A DNA stretch of 64,000 nt from Paucibacter sp963740455 (GTDB taxonomy: Bacteria; Pseudomonadota; Gammaproteobacteria; Burkholderiales; Burkholderiaceae_C): the NCBI GenBank assembly GCA_963740455.1, contig CAVUEF010000005.1, positions 20,229 through 84,228 on the forward strand, in the 5' to 3' direction. A program made the position numbers and the translations under genes. The notes under the pieces are model-generated. The model did not search any database and was not told the DNA's origin. It saw nothing but the letters and a program-made list of their open reading frames with translations. Each line of letters starts with the position of its first letter. Position 1 is the stretch's first letter. Positions 31,857 to 41,186 of the stretch are shown here, in pieces.

Positions 31857-33776
31857 ATGAAATATGCCCTTCTGAACACCATCGACAGTCCCGCCGATCT
31901 GCGCCGTTTGCCGCGCGCGGACTTGCAGAAACTGGCCGACGAGCTGCGCGCCTTCGTACTTGAAAGCGTCTCCAAAACGGGGGGGCATTTGTCGTCCAAC
32001 CTCGGCACGGTGGAGTTGACGATTGCCTTGCACTATGTGTTCAACACGCCCGAAGACCGCCTCGTGTGGGATGTCGGTCATCAAACCTATCCGCACAAGG
32101 TGTTGACGGGTCGGCGTGAGCGCATGGGCAGTTTGCGACAACTCGGCGGCATCGGCGGATTTCCGCGACGCGACGAGAGCGTTTACGACGCCTTCGGCAC
32201 TGCGCATTCGAGCACCTCGATTTCGGCCGTGCATGGCATGGCCGTCGCGGCGAAGATCAAGGGCGAAGGCCGCAAGGCCGTGGCCATCATTGGTGACGGT
32301 GCCATGACTGCCGGCATGGCGTTCGAGGCCTTGAACAATGCTGGCGTCGCCAATGCGGGCGTACTGGCCGACATGCTGGTGGTGCTGAACGACAACGACA
32401 TGTCGATCTCGCCGCCGGTGGGGGCACTCAACAAATACCTGGCGCGCTTGATGAGCGGCAAGTTCTACGCCACCGCGCGTGAGGGCGCCAAGCAGGTGCT
32501 GAAAAACGCGCCGCCCTTGTTCGAGTTGGCGCGCCGCTTTGAAGAACACGCCAAAGGCATGGTCATACCCGGCACCATCTTCGAGGAATTCGGCTTCAAT
32601 TACGTCGGCCCGATCGACGGTCATGACCTGGATGCGCTGATACCGACGCTGGAGAATCTGCGCGACAAGTCCGGCCCGCAGTTCCTGCATGTGGTCACCA
32701 AGAAGGGTTATGGCTACAAGATGGCCGAGGCCGATCCGGTCAACTATCACGGGCCGGGCAAATTCGACCCTGCGGTGGGTCTGCTTAAGCCCACGACGCA
32801 ACCGAAGCCGACCTTCACCCAGGTCTTCGGCCAGTGGCTGTGCGACATGGCCGACAAAGACCAGCGCTTGGTGGGTATCACGCCAGCCATGCGCGAAGGC
32901 TCGGGCATGGTCGAGTTTCACAAGCGCTTCCCGACGCGCTACTACGATGTGGGCATTGCCGAGCAGCACGCGGTGACTTTCGCTGCCGGTCTGGCCTGCG
33001 AGGGTTTGAAGCCGGTGGTCGCCATTTATTCGACTTTCCTGCAGCGCGGCTACGACCAACTGATTCACGATGTGGCGATACAAGACCTGCCGGTCGTGTT
33101 CGCGCTCGATCGCGCCGGGCTGGTGGGGGCCGATGGCGCGACCCACGCGGGCGCTTACGACATTGCCTACTTGCGCTGCATCCCGAACCTGAGTCTGCTC
33201 GCTCCGGCAGATGAGAACGAGTGCCGCCAGTCGCTCTACACGGCGTTCATGCATGAGCATCCGACGGCGGTGCGCTACCCGCGCGGAAGCGGCGTCGGTG
33301 TGGCGATAGAAGCCAAGATGACAGCCCTGCCCTGGGGCAAGGGCGAGTTGCGCCGCAGCTCAAGCCTGGTGGCCGGGCGCGGCGCTCAGCGCATCGCCAT
33401 CCTTGCCTTTGGCACGCTCTTGTATCCGGCGCTCGAGGCTGCGGAGCAACTCGATGCGACGGTGGCGAATATGCGTTTCGTCAAGCCACTTGACCATGAC
33501 TTGGTGGCCGAACTGGCGCGCACGCACGACGCCTTGGTCACCGTTGAAGAGGGTTGCGTGATGGGCGGAGCAGGCAGCGCCGTGCTGGAGTCGCTGCAAC
33601 AGGCGGGTCTGCAAGTGCCGGTGTTGGTGCTGGGTTTGCCTGACGTCTTTGTCGAACATGGCGACCCGGCCAAACTCCTGGCCATGTGTGGTCTGGACGC
33701 GGCCGGCATCGAACAGTCGATTCTGAAACGTTTCGGGTCGCGTCCGACCTTGCTGCGGCCTGCCGCCAACAGCTGA
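31857..33776 (+). CDS. dxs: 1-deoxy-D-xylulose-5-phosphate synthase
   Basis: Thiamine-diphosphate enzyme condensing pyruvate and glyceraldehyde 3-phosphate, first step of the MEP isoprenoid pathway. The 639 residues include the substrate/cofactor segments GGHLSSNLGTVELTIALHYVF, WDVGHQTYPHKVLTGR, the TPP motif GDGAMTAGMAFEALNNAG and the C-terminal YDVGIAEQHAVTFAAGLA with RAGLVGADGATHAGAYDIAY. Full length, all motifs intact. It closes the xseB-ispA-dxs operon. Confidence 0.97.
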   Translation: MKYALLNTIDSPADLRRLPRADLQKLADELRAFVLESVSKTGGHLSSNLGTVELTIALHYVFNTPEDRLVWDVGHQTYPHKVLTGRRERMGSLRQLGGIGGFPRRDESVYDAFGTAHSSTSISAVHGMAVAAKIKGEGRKAVAIIGDGAMTAGMAFEALNNAGVANAGVLADMLVVLNDNDMSISPPVGALNKYLARLMSGKFYATAREGAKQVLKNAPPLFELARRFEEHAKGMVIPGTIFEEFGFNYVGPIDGHDLDALIPTLENLRDKSGPQFLHVVTKKGYGYKMAEADPVNYHGPGKFDPAVGLLKPTTQPKPTFTQVFGQWLCDMADKDQRLVGITPAMREGSGMVEFHKRFPTRYYDVGIAEQHAVTFAAGLACEGLKPVVAIYSTFLQRGYDQLIHDVAIQDLPVVFALDRAGLVGADGATHAGAYDIAYLRCIPNLSLLAPADENECRQSLYTAFMHEHPTAVRYPRGSGVGVAIEAKMTALPWGKGELRRSSSLVAGRGAQRIAILAFGTLLYPALEAAEQLDATVANMRFVKPLDHDLVAELARTHDALVTVEEGCVMGGAGSAVLESLQQAGLQVPVLVLGLPDVFVEHGDPAKLLAMCGLDAAGIEQSILKRFGSRPTLLRPAANS

Positions 33777-33913
33777 GAGGCTTGCCACTTCGCGCACACC
33801 GATCTGTCGATAACCCTTGGCCAACGCATGGCTGGCGGAGCTGTCATCCTTGCGAGCGTGCCCACAATGGCGCGCCTTTCCGCGTGAACCCGATCGCCAA
33901 GCTCAAACCGACC

Positions 33914-34708
33914 ATGAACAAGAACACCGACCTGCTGCACATTCCGGACACCCAGAGCGAGCGCGACGACCGTCATCTGTTGATTCAGCGCGTGGGCGTC
34001 AAGGACGTGCGCTATCCGCTGCAGATCCGCGTGGCGGATCAACTGCAAACAACGGTCGCCAACTGGACGCTCGACGTGGCCTTGCCGGCCGAGAAGAAGG
34101 GCACGCACATGTCCCGCTTCGTTGCCTGGCTCGACCGCTTGAATGGCCCGCTGGACGCGGCCACGCTGAAAGCCGAACTGGCGCAGATGCTGGACAGGCT
34201 GCACGCGCTCGAGGGCCGTATCGAAGTACGGTTTCCGTTCTTCGTGCGCAAGCGCGCGCCGGTGTCTGGCGTCGAGAGTCTGCTTGACTACCAGGGTGGC
34301 TGGATCGCTGAAACTCGCGATGGAAGCACGGTGCTCTGGGTCGAGGTGGCCGTGCCGGTGAAAAGCCTGTGCCCTTGCTCCAAGGAGATCTCGGACTATG
34401 GCGCGCACAACCAGCGCTCGCTCGTCACCGTCAAGGTCGAATTGACCGGCGACGAAATCCCGTGGGGACAGCTGGTTCGTTTTGCCGAAGACAGCGCGTC
34501 CAGCGAAATCTGGGCGCTGCTCAAGCGCCCGGACGAAAAGTGGATCACCGAGCACGCCTACGAAAACCCCAAGTTCGTCGAAGACCTGGTGCGCGACGTG
34601 GCCCTGCGGCTGAACGCCGACGCCCGCGTAGGACGCTATAGCGTCGACGTGGAGAACTTCGAGTCGATTCACAACCACAGCGCCTACGCACGCATAGAGC
34701 GGGCATAG
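33914..34708 (+). CDS. folE2: GTP cyclohydrolase IB
   Basis: Converts GTP to dihydroneopterin triphosphate for folate synthesis using the type IB (FolE2) fold. The 264 residues contain DVRYPLQIRVADQLQTTVANW, the metal cysteine motif VKSLCPCSKEISDYGAHNQRS near 160 and a closing VENFESIHNHSAYA. The ATG at 33914 fits the family; a GTG at 33884 would add 10 residues. A 137-base gap separates it from dxs. Confidence 0.95.
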   Translation: MNKNTDLLHIPDTQSERDDRHLLIQRVGVKDVRYPLQIRVADQLQTTVANWTLDVALPAEKKGTHMSRFVAWLDRLNGPLDAATLKAELAQMLDRLHALEGRIEVRFPFFVRKRAPVSGVESLLDYQGGWIAETRDGSTVLWVEVAVPVKSLCPCSKEISDYGAHNQRSLVTVKVELTGDEIPWGQLVRFAEDSASSEIWALLKRPDEKWITEHAYENPKFVEDLVRDVALRLNADARVGRYSVDVENFESIHNHSAYARIERA

Positions 34709-34859
34709 AACGGGCATAGCGCACATCGCAAGACCTGTGGGCTTGGTGTGTCAAACAGGCACAAGCTTTCCGGTGTCGACGGCTGGTGCGGCTATTCCGT
34801 TCAAATGCGATTGTTTTCGGCCGCTGCACGAGACTGTTTTGTGCAATTGAAAAACGCAA

Positions 34860-34943
34860 TGACGGTCATGTGATTAATCAAACCTAATGATGTAGGTATT
34901 TTGATATTCTTTGCGTATTCCTTCAACCATAACGGAAATCGCA
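34860..34943 (+). promoter_or_regulatory. AT-rich ahpC promoter region
   Basis: The 235 bases between folE2 and ahpC turn abruptly AT-rich before ahpC (GATTAATCAAACC, then GTAGGTATTTTGATATTC). TATTCT at 34905-34910 is a possible -10 with no good -35, as expected of an activator-dependent promoter. OxyR control is usual for ahpC, but I could not fit the four-part OxyR consensus with certainty. Confidence 0.4.
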
Positions 34944-35507
34944 ATGTCTCTGATCAATACCGAAGTCAAACCCTTCAAGGCCACCGCTCTTCACGGCGGC
35001 AAATTTGTTGAACTCACCGAAGCCAGCCTGCAGGGCAAGTGGAACGTGTTCGTGTTCTATCCGGCCGACTTCACTTTCGTTTGCCCCACCGAGTTGGAAG
35101 ACCTGGCCGACCGCTACGCCGAGTTCCAGAAGATGGGCGTCGAGATCTACGGCATATCGACCGACACGCACTTCGCCCACAAGGCCTGGCACGACAGCTC
35201 GGACGCCATCAAGAAGGTCAACTACCCACTGATCGGCGACCCCACCGGCACCATCACCCGCAATTTCGGCGTGATGATCGAAGACGAAGGTCTGGCTTTG
35301 CGCGGCACGTTTGTGATCAACCCCCAAGGGCAGATCAAGCTGTGCGAAATCCATGACAACGGTATCGGCCGTGATGCCTCGGAGTTGCTGCGCAAGGTCA
35401 AGGCTGCCCAGTACGTGGCCAGCCATCCCGGCGAAGTCTGCCCGGCCAAGTGGACCGAAGGCGCCAAGACGCTCAAGCCTTCGCTCGATCTGGTCGGAAA
35501 GATCTAA
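34944..35507 (+). CDS. ahpC: alkyl hydroperoxide reductase subunit C (peroxiredoxin)
   Basis: A 187-residue typical 2-Cys peroxiredoxin that reduces H2O2 and organic peroxides. The peroxidatic Cys is in FYPADFTFVCPTELEDLA near residue 47; the resolving Cys is in HPGEVCPAKWTEG near 166. The length equals the E. coli-type AhpC. The start MSLINTEVKPF at 34944 is canonical. Its reductant AhpF is encoded 173 bases downstream. Confidence 0.97.
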   Translation: MSLINTEVKPFKATALHGGKFVELTEASLQGKWNVFVFYPADFTFVCPTELEDLADRYAEFQKMGVEIYGISTDTHFAHKAWHDSSDAIKKVNYPLIGDPTGTITRNFGVMIEDEGLALRGTFVINPQGQIKLCEIHDNGIGRDASELLRKVKAAQYVASHPGEVCPAKWTEGAKTLKPSLDLVGKI

Positions 35508-35533
35508 CAGGTCCGACTCCAACTGACCACCCG

Positions 35534-35556
35534 AAGCCTGTGCCGAGGCACAGCTT
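35534..35556 (+). terminator. hairpin in the ahpC-ahpF spacer
   Basis: AAGCCTGTGCC-GA-GGCACAGCTT can fold into a ~10-bp stem with one bulged base. It is followed by CCCCCACTTCTTTT, with only a short T run. It could act as a leaky terminator that makes ahpC more abundant than ahpF. Confidence 0.35.
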
Positions 35557-35680
35557 CCCCCACTTCTTTTGTCGTTGTTCCCGCAGGCCCACAAAGCCTG
35601 CCGGGGACACCGCTGGCCGCCGCTTTGCTCGCACGCCGTAGGCCAGCTCTCAAAGTCGCTCGAATCAAAGGATGCACAAC

Positions 35681-37264
35681 ATGCTGGACGACAGTCTGAA
35701 GACGCAACTCGCCGCTTACCTTGAACGGGTCACCGAGCCTTTCGAGATCAATGCATCGTTGAGCGACGCCGAGAGCTCGCACGAGATGCTCGCGCTGCTG
35801 CAGGACATCAAAGCGATGTCCGACAAGATCGTGCTCAGGACCGACGGACAGGATGCGCGCAAGCCGTCTTTCAGTCTCAAGCGTATCGGCTCGGAGATGA
35901 GCTTGCGCTTTGCCGCCATCCCTTTGGGCCATGAGTTCACCTCGCTGGTGCTGGCGCTGCTGTGGGTCGGCGGGCATCCGCCCAAGGTCGAACCCGAAGT
36001 GATAGCGCAGATCAAGGCGCTCGACGGCGACTTCAACTTCGAGGTCTATATGTCGCTGAGCTGCCATAACTGTCCCGACGTCGTGCAAGCGCTCAGTCTG
36101 ATGGCCATGCTCAACCCTGGCATCAAGACGGTCGTGATCGACGGTGCGCTGTTCCAGGACGAAGTCAATGCCCGCGAGGTGATGGCCGTGCCCAGCATCT
36201 ACTTGAATGGCGCGCCGTTCGCATCGGGTCGGATGAGCGTGGAAGAAATCGTCGCCAAGCTCGATACCGGCGCCGCAGCCCGCGCTGCGGCTGAGCTCAG
36301 CGCCCGCGATCCCTATGACGTGCTGATCGTCGGTGGCGGCCCGGCCGGTGCTGCGGCGGCCGTGTATGCGGCCCGCAAAGGCATACGCACCGGCGTTGCT
36401 GCCGAGCGTTTTGGCGGCCAGGTCAACGACACGATGACGATAGCGAACTACGTCTCGGTGCTGGAGACCGACGGGCCGAAGTTCGCCGCTGCGCTGGAGG
36501 CGCATGTGAGGGCCTACCATGTCGACATCATGAATCTGCAACGCGCCGACAAGTTGATTGCGGCGACGCACGCTGGAGGCTTGATTGAAGTGCAACTGGC
36601 CAATGGTGGCTCGCTGAAAAGCAAGGCCGTGATTCTTTCCACCGGCGCGCGCTGGCGCAATGTGAACGTGCCCGGCGAGCAGCAATACAAGAACAAGGGC
36701 GTGGCCTATTGCCCGCATTGCGACGGCCCCTTGTTCAAGGGCAAGCGCGTGGCGGTGATAGGCGGCGGCAACTCGGGCGTCGAAGCGGCCATCGACCTGG
36801 CGGGTCTGGTATCGCAGGTCACGCTGCTCGAGTTCGACGCTGCGCTGCGTGCCGACGCGGTGCTGGTCGCCAAGCTGCGCAGCCTGTCCAATGTCAGCGT
36901 CCTCACAAGCGCGCAGACGACCGAGCTGACCGGTGATGGCACCAAGCTCAAGGGCTTGAGCTATACCGACCGCGCCTCTGGCGAGGCCAGGCACATCGAG
37001 CTCGAAGGCGTGTTCGTGCAGATCGGCCTGGTGCCCAATACCGAGTGGCTGAAGGGCGTCGTCGAGCTCTCAAAGCATGGTGAGATCGTCGTCGATGCCA
37101 AGGGTCAGACCTCGGTGCCCGGCGTGTATGCCGCAGGCGACGCGACGACCGTGCCGTTCAAGCAGATCGTGTTGGCGGCCGGCGACGGCGCCAAGGCGGC
37201 GCTCGGCGCGTTCGACTACCTGATGCGCATGCCCGCGGAGTCGGCTCAGGCGCTTGCCGCCTGA
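35681..37264 (+). CDS. ahpF: alkyl hydroperoxide reductase subunit F
   Basis: A 527-residue flavoprotein disulfide reductase that passes electrons from NADH to AhpC. The N-terminal tandem thioredoxin-fold domain has its redox pair in SLSCHNCPDVV near residue 128. The FAD motif is VLIVGGGPAGAAAAVYAA near 215, the TrxR-like redox pair AYCPHCDGPLFKG near 345, and the NAD motif VAVIGGGNSGVEAA follows. The C-terminal FAD contact is GVYAAGDATTVPFKQI. ATG 35681 was preferred over 35672 because AAAGG is properly spaced for it. The 3' end overlaps convergent rarD by 19 bases. Confidence 0.97.
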   Translation: MLDDSLKTQLAAYLERVTEPFEINASLSDAESSHEMLALLQDIKAMSDKIVLRTDGQDARKPSFSLKRIGSEMSLRFAAIPLGHEFTSLVLALLWVGGHPPKVEPEVIAQIKALDGDFNFEVYMSLSCHNCPDVVQALSLMAMLNPGIKTVVIDGALFQDEVNAREVMAVPSIYLNGAPFASGRMSVEEIVAKLDTGAAARAAAELSARDPYDVLIVGGGPAGAAAAVYAARKGIRTGVAAERFGGQVNDTMTIANYVSVLETDGPKFAAALEAHVRAYHVDIMNLQRADKLIAATHAGGLIEVQLANGGSLKSKAVILSTGARWRNVNVPGEQQYKNKGVAYCPHCDGPLFKGKRVAVIGGGNSGVEAAIDLAGLVSQVTLLEFDAALRADAVLVAKLRSLSNVSVLTSAQTTELTGDGTKLKGLSYTDRASGEARHIELEGVFVQIGLVPNTEWLKGVVELSKHGEIVVDAKGQTSVPGVYAAGDATTVPFKQIVLAAGDGAKAALGAFDYLMRMPAESAQALAA

Positions 37265-38133
37265 AGTGGGCGACGGCTGAAGCGCCAGCCCTCGAGGCTG
37301 TAGACCAGCAGCGCGATCCAGATGAAGATGAATCCGACCAGCCGCGAGAGCTGGACGGCTTCGTGAAAAACCCACACGCCCAGACCGAACTGCAGACTCG
37401 GACCGATGTATTGCAGCACGCCCAAAGTGGCCAGGCGGATGCGGCGCGCGGCGGCTGCAAACAGCAGCAAGGGGATCGCAGTGAAGGGGCCGGACAGCAG
37501 CAACCAGCCCAGCATGGACGAGTCAATCCGGTCGAAGCTGCCTTGCCCCGTCCAGGCAAACCAGCTCAGGCCCAACAGGGCGAATGGCGTCAATAGCAGG
37601 GTCTCTAGCGCCAGTCCCTCAAGGGCGCCGAGGGTGGCCACCTTGCGCATCAGACCATAGACCCCGAAGCTGGCCGCCAGCGTGAGCGCGATCCACGGCA
37701 GATGGCCTGCCTGCACGCTGAGCCAGAGCACGCCCGCCGCAGCCAGGCTCAGCGCCACCCACTGCGCCCGACGTGGCCGCTCCTTGAGCACCACAAAGCC
37801 CAGCAGCACATTCACCAGCGGGTTGATGAAATAACCCAGCGCCGAGTCCACCACATGGTGATTGTTGACCGCCCACACATAGACCAGCCAGTTGCACGAC
37901 AGCAGCAGCGCGCTCACACAACTCGCTCGCAGCAGCTTGGGGTTGCGCAGCGCGCTGCCAAGCCAGGACCAACGTTTCAGCACGGCCAGCACGATCAAGA
38001 CGAAAACCAGCGACCAGACGGTCCGGTGCAACATCACTTCAAGAGGTGAAATCGCGGCGACTTGTCTGAAATACAGAGGGGCGATGCCCCAGGCGGAGAA
38101 GGCGAGGGCCGCGTACCAAATACCTGGGTTCAT
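37246..38133 (-). CDS. rarD: EamA family transporter RarD
   Basis: A 295-residue, ten-helix drug/metabolite-superfamily protein. RarD features are GIWYAALAFSAWGIAPLYFR at the start, HRTVWSLVFVLIVL, LLLSCNWLVYVWAVNNHHVVDSALGYFINPL and VLQYIGPSLQFGLGVWVFHE. The ATG at 38133 was chosen over the TTG at 38145. Transport substrate is unproven (chloramphenicol sensitivity in E. coli is the namesake). It converges on ahpF, with the last 19 bases overlapping. Confidence 0.92.
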   Translation of the reverse strand: MNPGIWYAALAFSAWGIAPLYFRQVAAISPLEVMLHRTVWSLVFVLIVLAVLKRWSWLGSALRNPKLLRASCVSALLLSCNWLVYVWAVNNHHVVDSALGYFINPLVNVLLGFVVLKERPRRAQWVALSLAAAGVLWLSVQAGHLPWIALTLAASFGVYGLMRKVATLGALEGLALETLLLTPFALLGLSWFAWTGQGSFDRIDSSMLGWLLLSGPFTAIPLLLFAAAARRIRLATLGVLQYIGPSLQFGLGVWVFHEAVQLSRLVGFIFIWIALLVYSLEGWRFSRRPLQAASA

Positions 38134-38272
38134 GCGTGCTTTCAATGCGAATCCGGCATTTTCTCAGTTCGCGCAGCCCCAGGCGCGAACGCTCAGGTAT
38201 CAGTGCTGGAAAAGCGCGCGTCGATGTGCAGCACTTTCAAGAAGCCGGGATCGGCAGCGTCGGTCGCTTGGC

Positions 38273-38674
38273 TCATGATTGAACGCCGTCCAGGTAGTAC
38301 CAGAAGCCGTCCTCACGCACGAAGCGGCTGCGCTCATGCAGGCGGTGCGCACGGCCGCCCAGCTTGCTGCGTGCGACGAATTCGACCTCGGCATGGTCGG
38401 CGTCGAGTTGGGTGTGCTGTTTGACGTCCAGCCCCAGCCACTTCAGACCCGGCTCGCTGGGCGGCAAGTGCGCTGGTCTTGTGCTGGCGTGCCAGGTGGC
38501 GAGCAGGTAGTCGCCCAGGTCGAGCACATAGGCGCTGTAACGCGATCGCATCAGCGCCAACGCGTCCGGCGCGCCCAGGCCTTGTTCGGCTTGGCGCCGA
38601 TGCAGCGTCGCGCAGCATGTGGCGTAGCTGCGCGTGCTGCCGCAAGGGCAAGGGGCTTGAGAACTTGATTTCAT
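38273..38674 (-). CDS. ychJ: YchJ family protein with SEC-C zinc motif
   Basis: A 133-residue UPF0225/YchJ protein. The N-terminal SEC-C-like zinc motif is APCPCGSTRSYATCC, followed by ALALMRSRYSAYVLDLGDYLLATWH and a C-terminal NTF2-like half with VEFVARSKLGGRAHRLHERSRFVREDG. Function is not established. It is divergent from uvrD, whose promoter lies in the 40-base gap. The 139 bases between its stop and rarD hold only a weak 27-codon ORF. Confidence 0.92.
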   Translation of the reverse strand: MKSSSQAPCPCGSTRSYATCCATLHRRQAEQGLGAPDALALMRSRYSAYVLDLGDYLLATWHASTRPAHLPPSEPGLKWLGLDVKQHTQLDADHAEVEFVARSKLGGRAHRLHERSRFVREDGFWYYLDGVQS

Positions 38675-38705
38675 TGCGACGCATCTTGCCTGATGCCGCG
38701 TCTTC

Positions 38706-38711
38706 TAAAAT
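38706..38711 (+). promoter_or_regulatory. -10 box of uvrD, consistent with a leaderless transcript
   Basis: TAAAAT ends 5 bases before the uvrD ATG at 38717 (TAAAATGGCCCATG). If used as a -10 box, transcription starts at or next to the ATG, and there is no Shine-Dalgarno sequence. No strong -35 is visible. Confidence 0.4.
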
Positions 38712-38716
38712 GGCCC

Positions 38717-41137
38717 ATGAGCCTGAATCTCGACGACGACCCCTTCGCTGCGCCGCTGCAACAAGCGAGCAGCGGCTTGCTGAAAAACCTCAACCCCGAA
38801 CAACTGGCTGCCGTCACCTTGCCGGCGCAGCCTGCCTTGATCTTGGCCGGTGCCGGTTCGGGCAAGACGCGCGTGCTCACGACCCGCATCGCCTGGCTGC
38901 TGCAGACCGGTCAGATCTCGCCGGCCGGCGTGATGGCTGTGACCTTCACCAACAAGGCGGCCAAGGAGATGCTGACGCGTCTCTCGGCGATGCTGCCGGT
39001 GAATGTGCGTGGCATGTGGATCGGCACGTTTCACGGCCTGTGCAACCGCTTCCTGCGCGCGCACTGGAAGCTCGCCAATCTGCCGCAGGGCTTTCAGATC
39101 CTGGATGCGCAGGATTCGCAGTCGGCCATCAAGCGCGTGATCCGCGCCATGAAGCTCGACGAAGAGCGCTATGTGCCCAAGCAGGTGAGCTGGTTTGTTG
39201 CCGGTGCCAAGGACGAGGGCAAGCGCCCGCACGACATTGCCATCGGCGACGAGCAGACGCGCGTCCAGGTCGATATCTACCAGGCCTATCAAGACCAGTG
39301 CGAGCGCGAAGGCGTGGTCGATTTCGCCGAGCTGATGTTGCGCAGCTTCGAGCTGATGCGCGACAACAGTGCCTTGCGCGAGCATTACCAGCGCCGCTTC
39401 AAGCATCTGCTGGTGGATGAATTCCAGGACACGAACCGACTCCAATACGCGTGGCTCAAGATGTTTGCTCCCCCGCCTGATCAGGCGGGGGCTTCAAGGA
39501 CTTCTGGTGGCGGCCAGGGCGTGTTTGCGGTCGGTGACGACGACCAGAGCATCTACGCCTTCCGCGGCGCGCAGGTCGGCAATATGGCCGACTTCGAGCG
39601 CCAGTACAAAGTCGATCACGTCATCAAGCTCGAACAGAACTACCGCAGCTTCGGCAACATCCTCGACACGGCCAATGCGCTGATCGGCCACAACAGCCGG
39701 CGCCTGGGCAAGAATCTGCGCACCGAAGCGGGTGCCGGCGAGCCGGTGCGCGTGTTCGAGTCGACCTCCGACTACGCCGAAGCGCAGTGGCTGGTCGAAG
39801 AGGCGCAGTCGCTGCACGGCGACGGCATGCCTCGCCGCGAGATCGCGCTGCTGTACCGCAGCAACGCGCAGTCGCGCGTGCTCGAGTCAGCGCTGTTCAA
39901 CGCCGGCATTCCTTATCGCGTCTACGGGGGCTTGCGCTTTTTCGAGCGCGCCGAGGTCAAGCATGCGCTGTCCTATCTGCGCCTGCTCGAGAACCCGAAC
40001 GACGACACCAGTTTCCTGCGCGTGGTGAACTTCCCCACGCGCGGCATTGGCGCGCGCACGGTCGAGCTGTTGCAGGACGCGGCGCGCGCCAGCGCCCGCA
40101 GCCTGTACCAGAGTGTGGCCGCGGTCAGCGGCAAGGCCGGCAACAACCTGGCGGCGTTCACCCAGATGATCGATGCATTGAGGAGCGCCACGCAAGGCCA
40201 GAGCTTGCGCGAGATCATCGAGCAGATGCTGCACACATCGGGCTTGATCGATTTCTACAGGCTCGACAAGGAAGGTGCCGATCGGCTCGAAAACCTGGAT
40301 GAACTCATCAACGCAGCCGAGGCTTTCGTGACCCAGGAAGGCTTCGGCAAGGACGCGGTGGCTTTGCCAGTGGACGAGCATGGCGCGGGTTTTTCACCCG
40401 GCGCAATGGCGTCAAGCGACGGACTGCCCGACGCATTGACGGATGCTCCATTCACGCCCGACGCCGAGACCGGCGAAATCATGTCGCCGCTGGCGGCGTT
40501 CCTGACTCATGCTTCGCTGGAGGCGGGCGACAACCAGGCGCAGGCAGGCCAGGACGCGCTGCAACTGATGACTGTGCATTCGGCCAAGGGCTTGGAGTTC
40601 GACGCGGTCTTCGTCACCGGCCTCGAAGAGGGCTTGTTTCCGCACGAGAACTCGCTCAGCGACGCCGACGGTGTCGAAGAGGAACGCCGCCTGATGTATG
40701 TGGCCATCACGCGCGCACGCCAGCGTCTGTACCTGAGCTTCAGCCAGACGCGCATGCTGCATGGCCAGACCCGCTACAACGTGAAGAGCCGCTTCTTCGA
40801 CGAGCTCCCCGAAGCCACGCTGAGGTGGCTGACACCGCGCACGCAGGCCTTCGGCTCGGGCTTTGCGCGCGAATACCAGTCGGCATGGGCGCGCGGGTCG
40901 GGTCTGAGCTCCATCGTGGGGGCAGGTCGGGTCCCCGAGCCCGCCCCTTATGTGTCGAGCCAACCGGTGCCGGGCGGCTTGCGCGTCGGTCAATCGGTGT
41001 TTCACACCAAGTTCGGCGAGGGCGTGCTGCTCACGCTCGAGGGTAGCGGCCAGGACGCGCGCGCGCAGGTCAATTTCGGCAGGCACGGATTGAAGTGGCT
41101 GGCGCTCAGCGTGGCCAAGCTCACGCCGATCGAGTGA
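38717..41137 (+). CDS. uvrD: DNA helicase II (UvrD/PcrA type)
   Basis: An 806-residue superfamily 1A 3'-5' helicase for nucleotide-excision and mismatch repair. Motifs in order: LNPEQLAAVTLP (Q), LAGAGSGKTRVL (I), VTFTNKAAKEML (Ia), LLVDEFQDTNRLQY (II), AVGDDDQSIYAFRGA (III), EQNYRS (IV), TVHSAKGLEFDAVFVTGLEEGLFPH (V) and EERRLMYVAITRARQ (VI). A small Gly/Ser-rich insert (about residues 255-268) lies just before motif III. The C-terminal TUDOR-like end is VFHTKFGEGVLLTLEG. ATG 38717 fits the family start. Confidence 0.96.
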   Translation: MSLNLDDDPFAAPLQQASSGLLKNLNPEQLAAVTLPAQPALILAGAGSGKTRVLTTRIAWLLQTGQISPAGVMAVTFTNKAAKEMLTRLSAMLPVNVRGMWIGTFHGLCNRFLRAHWKLANLPQGFQILDAQDSQSAIKRVIRAMKLDEERYVPKQVSWFVAGAKDEGKRPHDIAIGDEQTRVQVDIYQAYQDQCEREGVVDFAELMLRSFELMRDNSALREHYQRRFKHLLVDEFQDTNRLQYAWLKMFAPPPDQAGASRTSGGGQGVFAVGDDDQSIYAFRGAQVGNMADFERQYKVDHVIKLEQNYRSFGNILDTANALIGHNSRRLGKNLRTEAGAGEPVRVFESTSDYAEAQWLVEEAQSLHGDGMPRREIALLYRSNAQSRVLESALFNAGIPYRVYGGLRFFERAEVKHALSYLRLLENPNDDTSFLRVVNFPTRGIGARTVELLQDAARASARSLYQSVAAVSGKAGNNLAAFTQMIDALRSATQGQSLREIIEQMLHTSGLIDFYRLDKEGADRLENLDELINAAEAFVTQEGFGKDAVALPVDEHGAGFSPGAMASSDGLPDALTDAPFTPDAETGEIMSPLAAFLTHASLEAGDNQAQAGQDALQLMTVHSAKGLEFDAVFVTGLEEGLFPHENSLSDADGVEEERRLMYVAITRARQRLYLSFSQTRMLHGQTRYNVKSRFFDELPEATLRWLTPRTQAFGSGFAREYQSAWARGSGLSSIVGAGRVPEPAPYVSSQPVPGGLRVGQSVFHTKFGEGVLLTLEGSGQDARAQVNFGRHGLKWLALSVAKLTPIE

Positions 41138-41168
41138 CTTGATACGGCGCTGGCAAGGTTTCGGAATA

Positions 41169-41186
41169 CTGTCACTCAGCTGTCAC
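41169..41186 (+). promoter_or_regulatory. Pho box upstream of the PhoX-type phosphatase
   Basis: CTGTCAC-TCAG-CTGTCAC: two perfect 7-base repeats with a 4-base spacer, the PhoB-binding pattern. A possible -10 (CCTAGAGT) lies about 10 bases downstream, the distance expected when PhoB replaces the -35 contact. The gene starts at 41269. Confidence 0.8.

Noticed and set aside
31362..33260. A 632-codon minus-strand frame opposite ispA and dxs
   Set aside because: Shadow of two certain enzymes; no recognisable domain and no start signal.
38195..38278. 27-codon minus-strand ORF (MSQATDAADPGFLKVL...) after ychJ
   Set aside because: It overlaps the ychJ end, has no family and no clear ribosome-binding site. 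Not enough support to call a gene.
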